DNA of 64,000 bases from a virus. Shown here one piece after another: positions 34,313 to 41,599 of the stretch (the stretch's first letter is position 1; every line of letters begins with the position of its first letter). The position numbers and the translations under genes are program-made. A model generated the notes under the pieces. It was given only the letters and a program-made list of their open reading frames with translations. It ran no database searches and had not been told where the DNA came from. Location: IMG/VR virus record IMGVR_UViG_3300042479_000727, positions 22,616-86,615 of that record; one strand, written 5' to 3'.

Positions 34313-35124
34313 AAATCTTAGTAGTTGGCAGTAACGGTATGGCCGGTCATGTTATCACTCGATATCTCAAACAACAAGGCCACGATGTAAGCACACTGGC
34401 AAGATCTAATGCAGATCTTATTATAGATGTTGAGAATTTTGCAGAAATACAACGCCTCGGTGAAGTTACAAATATTTTTGACTTTGTGATCAATTGTGTG
34501 GGATTGTTAGTTAAAGATAGTAACGATCGTCCGGATCGTGCTGCATTGATCAATGGTTGGTTTCCACACTTTTTAGAACATACCTTTTTAAAAAGCAAAA
34601 CACGAGTGGTTCACTTATCAACTGATTGTGTGTTTGATGGCAAGAAAGGAAACTATGTTGAATTAGATACACACACCGAAACTAACTTGTATGGCAAGTC
34701 GAAATCTCTAGGTGAAATTAACAACGATAAAGACGTTACTTTTAGAATGAGTATCATCGGACCTGAAATAAAATCAAATGGCACAGGACTCTTTAATTGG
34801 ATTGTCAATAATTCTGCAAGTGAATTGCAAGGATGGAACAATGCTTGGTGGAACGGCATCACTACCTTACAGTTGGCAAAATGCATTGATCAATACATGC
34901 AAACTCCGGTAATTACGGGAGTGTATCATCTTGTTAACAATGATAATAAGATTAACAAATATGACTTGTTGTGTAAAATAAACGATATATTTGCTCTTAA
35001 CAAAACCATTATACAAACACAAGGTCCAAAGCCCGTAAACAAAATCTTAATTGACACACGTAAATTATTAGAGTTTAATATTTCCGATTACGATCAAATG
35101 CTTATTGAATTAAAAAATCTATGA
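34309..35124 (+). CDS. RmlD-like 4-keto sugar reductase
   Basis: 271 residues, SDR fold. MKILVVGSNGMAGHVI (NAD(P) motif), HLSTDCVFDGKKG (catalytic Thr region) and NLYGKSKSLGE (Tyr-x-x-x-Lys). It lacks the C-terminal cupin of CapF reductases, so it is closer to WbvR/RmlD enzymes. With the dehydratase and epimerase this would favour the UDP-L-RhaNAc to UDP-L-QuiNAc route over UDP-L-FucNAc. Product assignment is inference. Confidence 0.8.
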   Translation: MKILVVGSNGMAGHVITRYLKQQGHDVSTLARSNADLIIDVENFAEIQRLGEVTNIFDFVINCVGLLVKDSNDRPDRAALINGWFPHFLEHTFLKSKTRVVHLSTDCVFDGKKGNYVELDTHTETNLYGKSKSLGEINNDKDVTFRMSIIGPEIKSNGTGLFNWIVNNSASELQGWNNAWWNGITTLQLAKCIDQYMQTPVITGVYHLVNNDNKINKYDLLCKINDIFALNKTIIQTQGPKPVNKILIDTRKLLEFNISDYDQMLIELKNL

Positions 35125-35804
35125 TTCTTCCTTCTTTGAATATACCGGCTCGATTAACGGGTAACTTTTTTTATTTTGCGGCAGATTCAAAATATTTTGA
35201 TCTATATGGTAAAGCACTGGCCTTAAGTTTACTACAACATGCGCCGTGGGCAAAAGTTCATGTTCACTTGTATAATCCAACAGACAAACAACTAGAATGG
35301 TGTTCTCAAAAAAATATAAGTTACACCAACGAATTACTAGATGTTGATGATAAAGAATTTAATACCCTATGTGCCTGCATTCGATTTATACGAATTCCGG
35401 AAATATTTGATCCAGCTGCAAAAATTATAAGTTTTGATTGTGATGTGATTGCCAATAAAACAATTCCATTAATTAAATTTTTAGAGGCAACTAACATTAG
35501 TAAAATTACTATTAGAAAAGGTGGCAAATCGTTAGCCAGTGCAATATCGTTTGGAGATGATGATTTTAGAAATACTTATAGCACTAGATTACAAGAAAGT
35601 TTCAAACAAGGAAACATTTATTGGTTTTTAGATCAAGATATATTAGATGCTATGATGATAGAAAAATCAATACCTCGATTAAGTTCTGAATGGACCGGTA
35701 CAAAAATGACCCCCGAACGAATGATATGGACTGCTAAAGGATCTAGAAAACATGAAAACGAACAGTATGTAAACTTATTAAATTTTTATAATTCGCAGGT
35801 ATAA
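35121..35804 (+). CDS. GT8-like glycosyltransferase
   Basis: 227 residues. KIISFDCDVIANKTI (about 100) holds the D-x-D of GT-A folds; NTLCACIRFIRIPEI before it and YWFLDQDILDAMM after it match the GT8 layout (acceptor Asp-Gln-Asp). It resembles the protein at 38228 in layout. It ends the second glycan block and overlaps the reductase by 4 nt. Confidence 0.7.
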   Translation: MILPSLNIPARLTGNFFYFAADSKYFDLYGKALALSLLQHAPWAKVHVHLYNPTDKQLEWCSQKNISYTNELLDVDDKEFNTLCACIRFIRIPEIFDPAAKIISFDCDVIANKTIPLIKFLEATNISKITIRKGGKSLASAISFGDDDFRNTYSTRLQESFKQGNIYWFLDQDILDAMMIEKSIPRLSSEWTGTKMTPERMIWTAKGSRKHENEQYVNLLNFYNSQV

Positions 35805-35857
35805 AAAGGTTAGCAGGGTTCGAAATTTGTGTTAAAATTTATAGATTAGGAAATAAA

Positions 35858-36118
35858 ATGGGAAAATTAACACCAAGTGCTACATATATCTACGAACGCA
35901 ACGGCGAAGAAATCTATGCCAGAGAAGTTGGTAAATTAGAACGAACGATGATTGGAAAATATATCGACCCATTTAACGAAAATATAACCATCAATTATGA
36001 GTTAGAAAATACTTGGAAAGATATTTTAAGAGAATCTCGGACGAATCCCACTTTACAAGAAGCCCTAGAACGTGTTAAAATATTGTATCACTTGAGCAAA
36101 GACCATGGCCAAAAATAA
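35858..36118 (+). CDS. Conserved small replication-region protein
   Basis: 86 residues starting MGKLTPSATYIYERNGEEIYAREVG; the C-terminal helix (TLQEALERVKILYHLSK) is a pattern I recall from T4-like phages. An AGGAAA ribosome binding site lies just upstream. No enzyme motif. It overlaps the next gene by 14 nt. Function unknown. Confidence 0.65.
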   Translation: MGKLTPSATYIYERNGEEIYAREVGKLERTMIGKYIDPFNENITINYELENTWKDILRESRTNPTLQEALERVKILYHLSKDHGQK

Positions 36119-36584
36119 ACACGTAGATCTATTCAAAGATATCATACCCTGTGTTGATCAGGGAATCAAAGAACTCTGGGACGCTGCCACAGAAGAAGGC
36201 CGAAAAGAAATCAAAGGAGATCTGTGGAATCTCAACAGATATATCAGCAGTGTATCGGGCTCTGATAGAGAAATACAAGAACACTATCTGCTCACTGTAA
36301 ATCAATACTACAACAAAAACTGGGCCAACATTAGCCAACACCCTAAACTGCAATGGCTGACATTAGTGGCTTGCAGTCACGAATCTAAAGCCAAACAGTT
36401 TCATGAATGGATTCCTCTGAAAAAAGAAAAGAACAGGAAAGAAGAATTTCTTGCCACGATATTTCCAACTATGAAAAGGGCAGACATTGCTACACTTGCA
36501 GCCATCACTACAGATCGAGAAATCAAAGACTATTGTCAAACCCTTGGATGGGACAAAAAAGAAGTCAATGCAATTAAATTTTAA
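36105..36584 (+). CDS. gp62: Clamp-loader small subunit, gp62-like (tentative)
   Basis: 159 residues. The opening DLFKDIIPCV, the helical middle with NPLN-type NRYISSV and PKLQWLTLVACSHESKAKQFHEWI (basic K-x-F-x-x-W-I), and the C-terminal IFPTMKRADIATLAAIT helices follow the layout of phage clamp-loader subunit A (gp62) proteins. gp62 joins gp44 in loading the sliding clamp. gp44 and gp45 are not in the window, so the assignment lacks neighbours and rests on general pattern. Confidence 0.5.
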   Translation: MAKNKHVDLFKDIIPCVDQGIKELWDAATEEGRKEIKGDLWNLNRYISSVSGSDREIQEHYLLTVNQYYNKNWANISQHPKLQWLTLVACSHESKAKQFHEWIPLKKEKNRKEEFLATIFPTMKRADIATLAAITTDREIKDYCQTLGWDKKEVNAIKF

Positions 36585-37251
36585 GTGCGAACATTGCAAT
36601 AAATTATTTGCCAAAGAAAAAACTTTGGTAGTGCATATTTGTGAACAAAAGCGTCGCCATCTTAGCCGCAATGAAAAACATGTGCTAATGGGATTGTTGA
36701 CATTCCAAAGATTCTATCAGCTCACACAAAAAGCACAACAGCCCAAGACCTTTGAAGAGTTTGCCACTTCTAGTTTCTATACAGCCTTTGTGAAATTTGG
36801 CAGTTTCTTGGTTAATACAGCGCCTATATATCCTGAGCGATTTGTAGACTACGTGGTCAAGAGCGGAGTTAAACTAGATCATTGGTGCAGAGATGAATTG
36901 TATCAAAGCTATATCGCAGATTTAATCAAAGTAGAGCCTGCTGATGGTGCCATACAACGCAGTATCATGACCATGATGTCATGGGCGGAATCAAACTCTG
37001 CAGCATGGGAACATTATTTTGCCTATGTAAATCTAAACAGAGCCACTCATGATATCAAAGAAGGATTAGTAAGTCCTTGGATGATATTGAATACTCGATC
37101 AGGCAAAGAAATGTTGACCCGCATGAACGATGAACAATTAGAAATCATCGGGCCTATGATAGATCCTCAGTTTTGGTTGCGTAGATTTAAAGCTCTGCCA
37201 GCAGATCATGAATTAGTAAAAGATGTCATCAAGGAGGCCAAAATACTGTGA
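36568..37251 (+). CDS. Zinc-finger conserved phage protein
   Basis: 227 residues from the ATG at 36568, overlapping the previous gene by 17 nt. An N-terminal zinc finger, CEHCNKLFAKEKTLVVHIC, gives Cys-x2-Cys-x12-His-x-Cys. The rest is helical, with LGFQ-type LTFQRFYQLTQKA and FVKFGSFLVNTAPIYPERFVDYVV. I recall the same layout in T4-like phages, without known function. The finger suggests nucleic-acid binding. Confidence 0.7.
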   Translation: MQLNFKCEHCNKLFAKEKTLVVHICEQKRRHLSRNEKHVLMGLLTFQRFYQLTQKAQQPKTFEEFATSSFYTAFVKFGSFLVNTAPIYPERFVDYVVKSGVKLDHWCRDELYQSYIADLIKVEPADGAIQRSIMTMMSWAESNSAAWEHYFAYVNLNRATHDIKEGLVSPWMILNTRSGKEMLTRMNDEQLEIIGPMIDPQFWLRRFKALPADHELVKDVIKEAKIL

Positions 37252-37445
37252 CTGAAGAAAACAAACAAGAATTAATTTCTAGTGATGACATAGATATAGA
37301 AGTAATGACTACAGAAGAAGATAGTGAACACTGTGTATATGTTAAATTTTCAAACTTTGCAGATGAAGAATCTGCAGAAGAATATGCAGCATTTTTAGCA
37401 GAGACACTTCCGTTGTTGCTATTCGAAACAACAAGGATGCAGTAA
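37248..37445 (+). CDS. Small acidic protein (GTG start)
   Basis: 65 residues, very acidic (Glu/Asp-rich), starting at the GTG that overlaps the preceding TGA. Predicted alpha/beta. Coupled to both neighbours. Function unknown. Confidence 0.55.
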   Translation: MTEENKQELISSDDIDIEVMTTEEDSEHCVYVKFSNFADEESAEEYAAFLAETLPLLLFETTRMQ

Positions 37446-37657
37446 TGTCAAGACAACTCATAGACGGAACCACAGTTCAAGAATACAATACGGCAGTAGA
37501 ATTAACAATTACAACTAAATGCCCAGAGAAATGGTTGTTGGTTGATAGAGAGACTGGCGAGATATATACTCCTTACACCACACCCGGGCCTAGACAGTGG
37601 AAGAAGATAGACTATGCTACATGGACTCCACCCGCAGAGATCAAAAACAATGCCTGA
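37445..37657 (+). CDS. Small conserved protein with beta-hairpin
   Basis: 70 residues. CPEKWLLVDRETGEIYTPYTT is the repeated pattern seen in short phage proteins that precede the DnaE-like gene. TAATG overlap with the gene before; 8-nt overlap with the next. Function unknown. Confidence 0.6.
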   Translation: MSRQLIDGTTVQEYNTAVELTITTKCPEKWLLVDRETGEIYTPYTTPGPRQWKKIDYATWTPPAEIKNNA

Positions 37658-38228
37658 TATCGACATAGACTTTGTAGACAGAGCCCATGCTCTAAAGTTA
37701 TTCAAGCATGTGCCAGCCAGCCGTGTTGACAACGAAACTCTGACCAAACACAACACCGGTGTGTATTTACATAGTGTTCCAATGAATGCTGAGAAAGCTG
37801 TGTGCAGTATACCATACGATCATGCAGCAGCCGAAGAATATTTCAAGATTGATTTTTTAAATGTTGGCATTTACAAAGGTGTTCGAGATGAGGCGCACCT
37901 TATTCAACTCATGGAGACTGAGCCATTATGGGATCTACTACAAGACGAAGAGTTTATCCAGAATCTGTTTCATGTGAACGGTCATGGATCTATACTAAGA
38001 AAGATGGAACCAAAATCTATCGAACAACTAGCAGCCGTTTTAGCGATGATCCGACCAGCGAAACGTTATCTGATTGGGAAAGAATGGACCACGGTGATGA
38101 CGGAAGTTTGGACGAAACCCGACAATGAAGAATATTTCTTCAAACAATCGCATGCCACTGCCTATGCTGTAGCTATTGTGGTGCAGATGAATTTGATCTG
38201 TGAGCAGATCAGTTACGGGTATAGTTAA
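37650..38228 (+). CDS. Mini DnaE-like protein (DNA polymerase III alpha fragment)
   Basis: 192 residues. It begins MPDIDIDFVDR, matching the PDID-x-DF catalytic motif of bacterial DnaE (where the Asp residues bind metal), and ends with KQSHATAYAVAIVVQMN, matching the later K-S-H-A-x-x-Y region. The bulk of a polymerase (over 1000 residues) is missing, so DNA synthesis is unlikely. The family appears, from memory, in other T4-like phages as a hypothetical protein, which argues for a maintained function, for example as decoy or regulator of host replication. Start at ATG 37650. Confidence 0.65.
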   Translation: MPDIDIDFVDRAHALKLFKHVPASRVDNETLTKHNTGVYLHSVPMNAEKAVCSIPYDHAAAEEYFKIDFLNVGIYKGVRDEAHLIQLMETEPLWDLLQDEEFIQNLFHVNGHGSILRKMEPKSIEQLAAVLAMIRPAKRYLIGKEWTTVMTEVWTKPDNEEYFFKQSHATAYAVAIVVQMNLICEQISYGYS

Positions 38229-38989
38229 TGTTTTTTCAAGATGTAGAATTAATTTCTAGACCAAACGGTAGAGAAAAAGTAATTTTTCAATGTGATGAGA
38301 ATTATTTTATAAATTATGGAATTTATAATTTATTTTCTTGCGACAATCACGGTCACGACGTTCATTTACATTTAATAAATCCTTCCGATTTACTACTTGA
38401 GCAAATTAAAAATTTAAAATTATCAATCGATCTTTCAATTAGTAAAGAGAAGTTAACAACTACAAATATTAATTTTTATAAACTAAAAAGTTATTATTTT
38501 TGTTCGAGATATTTTATTTCTAATCTATTGTTCGAACAAAATTTAATTTCTAAAGCATACATAGTAGACGCAGATATTATTTTTAATGAAAGAATAAATT
38601 TTGACAATAGCGTAGAGTTGGGTATTCTATATTATCCACAGTATGATACTTTGTGGAAGAAAACCGGAGCTAATTTTCTTTATGTTACTGACAAAAGAAA
38701 AAACTTTATAAAAAATATTGTAAATTTATACAACGAAAAAATTCAACATATTCCGTTTGAAACTATTACCGAAAATATGGAAAAACTGCAAAGAGCGAAT
38801 ATGTATGGATTAGATCAGGTCTGCATGTCGGAACTAATAACTCAAGAACACGATTTTTTTAATTTGTGCAATTTAGAAAATTTTGTAACTAAAAAGCAAG
38901 ATTCTAAGATTTGGTCTCTAACAGGTCCTTGGAAAAAGAATCCCGATATAAAAAAATTATTAGAAAAACAAGTTAACCGATCTTTCTAA
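38228..38989 (+). CDS. GT8-like glycosyltransferase
   Basis: 253 residues, strongly AT-rich. AYIVDADIIFNERI supplies the D-x-D site; YGLDQVCMSEL (Asp-Gln) and KIWSLTGPWKKNP fill the later GT8 positions. Same layout as the protein at 35121. It is a single cargo gene placed just before a convergent gene and the structural gene at 39376, away from the two main glycan blocks. Confidence 0.65.
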   Translation: MFFQDVELISRPNGREKVIFQCDENYFINYGIYNLFSCDNHGHDVHLHLINPSDLLLEQIKNLKLSIDLSISKEKLTTTNINFYKLKSYYFCSRYFISNLLFEQNLISKAYIVDADIIFNERINFDNSVELGILYYPQYDTLWKKTGANFLYVTDKRKNFIKNIVNLYNEKIQHIPFETITENMEKLQRANMYGLDQVCMSELITQEHDFFNLCNLENFVTKKQDSKIWSLTGPWKKNPDIKKLLEKQVNRSF

Positions 38990-39344
38990 CTAGAGTAATC
39001 GACTTACGCTTGATTCGTTTGACAATAATGTCATTTAAACTAGTGCAGGGACCGTGCATGAGTTTGACATCTTTAGTTGAAAAATTTCTAATTACGTATC
39101 GAAATTCAATGATTTCTCTGGCCAAGAAAATGTTGATAGGAATTTGCCTGTTCGACTCCCACCACCAGGCTTCGCCTAGTTCTAGAAATCGCTGTTTTTC
39201 CTCGTCTGTTTTTATCATAGAATAGTCATACATACTAGTGACTTGAGCATCTTGGTTAATAATGATGCCCACATATTCATGGTTAACATGCACTATAACA
39301 CTGATAAAGGGAAAATTTTCTTGTAGGTTAGTTGTTATTCTCAT
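38973..39344 (-). CDS. Conserved hypothetical protein
   Basis: 123 residues, alpha/beta. ISVIVHVNHEYVGIIINQD and ELGEAWWWESNRQIPINIFL are its clearest blocks, the latter Trp-rich. Opposite strand to neighbours and overlapping the glycosyltransferase end by 17 nt. Function unknown. Confidence 0.55.
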   Translation of the reverse strand: MRITTNLQENFPFISVIVHVNHEYVGIIINQDAQVTSMYDYSMIKTDEEKQRFLELGEAWWWESNRQIPINIFLAREIIEFRYVIRNFSTKDVKLMHGPCTSLNDIIVKRIKRKSITLVRKIG

Positions 39345-39346
39345 TC

Positions 39347-39354
39347 GATAAATA
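39347..39354 (+). promoter_or_regulatory. Late promoter motif GATAAATA
   Basis: It lies 21 nt before the ATG at 39376; the predicted leader holds a weak AAAGG. It gives late expression to an isolated virion gene. Confidence 0.5.
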
Positions 39355-39375
39355 CTGCTAAAGGTCCGTTAGTGT

Positions 39376-40458
39376 ATGCAATTTAATCCTGTTTATTTAT
39401 ATGTCAACAAACTCGATGTATTTACCACCCCGGCGGACACTTGGTCAACTGAGAGGTATCGCAGAGTGTATAACAGAAATCTAAAAATATTTCGAGGTGT
39501 TGATAATCGCATTGACATCCAAGTTCGTAATAGTGATCAAAAGGCCAGCAACATTGCGGGCAGCACTTTGGTATTTAATCTCGTCAGTCAAGACACTAAA
39601 GATTTAGTGCTACAAAAAGACTTCACTGCTATGGATCTTGCTACCGGCAAGGTCACTGTGATTGTTACTGCCGACGAACTGCTGGATCTTAATACAGGAT
39701 TCTATAACTACAGCATAGTCAAAGAAGTTCGATCTACAGTAGACAGCACAGACTATATAGTAAATTCTAAAATGCCTTTATATATGGACAGCCAATATGA
39801 TACTATAGGCACCTTAGAAATCACTGGCGATGTATACGGCGGGGTAGCAGACAGTGTAATAGTAGACACATTTAATTATACCAATCCTTTCACTCAAGGT
39901 GCCACTGATCCTCAACCATTTTACACCAGTGCTATTATAGATGCTCGTCCTAAAACATCGCCAGCCTATCCTATTCACACATTTCAATTTTACTCTACTA
40001 ATTACAAAGGCACAGTAGAGATACAGGCCAGTTTAGACGATCAAGGAGCCACACCAAGAGAGACTAAATGGATCACAGTGTCTACCGTGGATCTTGATAC
40101 CGAACAGTATAAAAACGTCACAGGCAAGTATAATTGGTTTAGAATCAAACACACTCCAGGCGAAATTTCCAGCGTCGCAAGATTTACCATAGCTCAAACT
40201 CTTCTACTAACATATAATGTTACTATTGGTGAGATTGGCAAAGGTTATGATGTAGGTGATATTATTGTCATCACAGGTAATAAATTGGGTGGAGAATTGG
40301 GAACCAATGATCTCACTATCACGGTTTCTGCTGTTAATGCAGACGGCGGCATTACTGGATTTACATATACCGGCCTTTCATATAATGGAGTCAAAACATT
40401 TGTGTTAAATGACTCTAATATTCCTGTTGGAACCATTGACAAGATACTGTATAGATAG
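39376..40458 (+). CDS. Virion structural protein with BppU-like N-terminus
   Basis: 360 residues, beta-rich. The block IDIQVRNSDQKASNIAG then STLVFNLVSQDTKDLVLQ and ATGKVTVIVTADELLDL resembles the N-terminal domain of baseplate upper proteins (BppU type). The C-terminal 100 residues are another beta domain rich in Gly and Thr. A baseplate or tail-fibre part is likely. Its last codons contain the primase promoter. Confidence 0.6.
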   Translation: MQFNPVYLYVNKLDVFTTPADTWSTERYRRVYNRNLKIFRGVDNRIDIQVRNSDQKASNIAGSTLVFNLVSQDTKDLVLQKDFTAMDLATGKVTVIVTADELLDLNTGFYNYSIVKEVRSTVDSTDYIVNSKMPLYMDSQYDTIGTLEITGDVYGGVADSVIVDTFNYTNPFTQGATDPQPFYTSAIIDARPKTSPAYPIHTFQFYSTNYKGTVEIQASLDDQGATPRETKWITVSTVDLDTEQYKNVTGKYNWFRIKHTPGEISSVARFTIAQTLLLTYNVTIGEIGKGYDVGDIIVITGNKLGGELGTNDLTITVSAVNADGGITGFTYTGLSYNGVKTFVLNDSNIPVGTIDKILYR

Positions 40459-40464
40459 TATACT
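40436..40464 (+). promoter_or_regulatory. Sigma70 promoter for primase, start site on the ATG
   Basis: TTGACA, 17-nt spacer, TATACT, then TGTAGT and the ATG at 40471 (6 nt). It lies inside the coding end of the structural gene. Leaderless start predicted. Confidence 0.8.
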
Positions 40465-40470
40465 TGTAGT

Positions 40471-41490
40471 ATGACTCTTGTCGTTGATAAATTTCGAACA
40501 CTGCTCCCACCTCGTGCTAAATCGAGCCCATCAGGATGGACATCATTCAATGCACCCTGCTGTCAACATCGAGGGCATAGTCCTGATACTCGCAAACGTG
40601 CCGGCATAAGATTTGACGGTGATGGTGTAATCTATAACTGTTTCAATTGCAAATTTACCACAGGGTGGCAACCTGGTAGCACCATAGGCGAAAAGATGAA
40701 AACGCTGTGCAGATGGTTAGGCGCCAGCGAAGACACTATTAAAGAACTAGTGTTCGAAGCCATGAGAACAGAAGGCGATGATTACCGCCCAGAACACCAG
40801 GAAATCAAGCTAGAATTCACAGACAAACAATTACCAGAGGGTGCAATGCCTTTGTTAGAATGGCTAGATGCTAAATTAACTACTGAAGAAGAGCAAAAGT
40901 TAGTAGAAGTTGTTGAATATGTAGTTAGTAGAGGATACGATCCCACTAGCGAAAACTTCTACTGGAGTCCCGCACCAGGATATGTTGATAGAGTAATTAT
41001 TCCCTTTAGGTGGCAAGGACGTATTGTAGGTAATACTGCAAGAAAAGTAACTGCCGGAAAACCTAAATATCTATCAGATCAGCATCCTCATTTTGTTTTC
41101 AATTTTGATCAACAAAAAGAAAATCAGAAGTATATATTTGTGTGTGAAGGCCCGTTTGATGCCTTGGCCATTGACGGTGTAGCCCTTCTTACCAACGAGA
41201 TTGCCGAACAACAAAGTAGAATAATTAACAGTCTAGGTGCAGAAGTTATTGTGATCCCAGACCAAGATCGAGCAGGATTGGTGTTGTATGATCGTGCAGC
41301 AGAACTTGGTTGGTCAGTGGCTATACCAAATTGGGATGCCGATGTCAAAGATGTAGCAGATGCAGTATATCGTTATGGGAAGTTATTTGTGCTTGTAGAT
41401 GCAATAAAAACAGCACAACAAGGACAGATTAAAATTAACATGGCCAAGAAACAACAAGAACATAAATTAGAAAGGTTAGAAAATGTTTAA
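40471..41490 (+). CDS. gp61: DNA primase, gp61-like
   Basis: Makes RNA primers for lagging-strand synthesis. 339 residues (T4 gp61: 342). An N-terminal zinc module, with CCQHRGH and CFNC, is followed by the TOPRIM domain: FVCEGPFDALAI (catalytic Glu, about 220) and VIPDQDRAG (Asp-x-Asp, about 260). The partner helicase gene follows at 43083, with a carbamoyltransferase inserted between. The early promoter fits an early replication gene. Confidence 0.9.
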   Translation: MTLVVDKFRTLLPPRAKSSPSGWTSFNAPCCQHRGHSPDTRKRAGIRFDGDGVIYNCFNCKFTTGWQPGSTIGEKMKTLCRWLGASEDTIKELVFEAMRTEGDDYRPEHQEIKLEFTDKQLPEGAMPLLEWLDAKLTTEEEQKLVEVVEYVVSRGYDPTSENFYWSPAPGYVDRVIIPFRWQGRIVGNTARKVTAGKPKYLSDQHPHFVFNFDQQKENQKYIFVCEGPFDALAIDGVALLTNEIAEQQSRIINSLGAEVIVIPDQDRAGLVLYDRAAELGWSVAIPNWDADVKDVADAVYRYGKLFVLVDAIKTAQQGQIKINMAKKQQEHKLERLENV

Positions 41491-41599
41491 AAAAATTATA
41501 GATTTTCTGCTCTACCCTTGGAACAGATATCAAGAACACCGAAGATTCAAACGTAGATTAAAAGAGCTACGTAAACGTGATCCTTTTATCTACAAATGA
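41483..41599 (+). CDS. 38-residue basic protein after primase
   Basis: MFKKIIDFLLYPWNRYQEHR continues with a Lys/Arg-rich helix and ends RDPFIYK. Overlaps the primase end by 8 nt and the carbamoyltransferase start by 4 nt. A similar tiny basic protein with this ending occurs, as I recall, in other T4-like phages near primase. A membrane-associating amphipathic N-terminus is possible. Confidence 0.65.
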   Translation: MFKKIIDFLLYPWNRYQEHRRFKRRLKELRKRDPFIYK

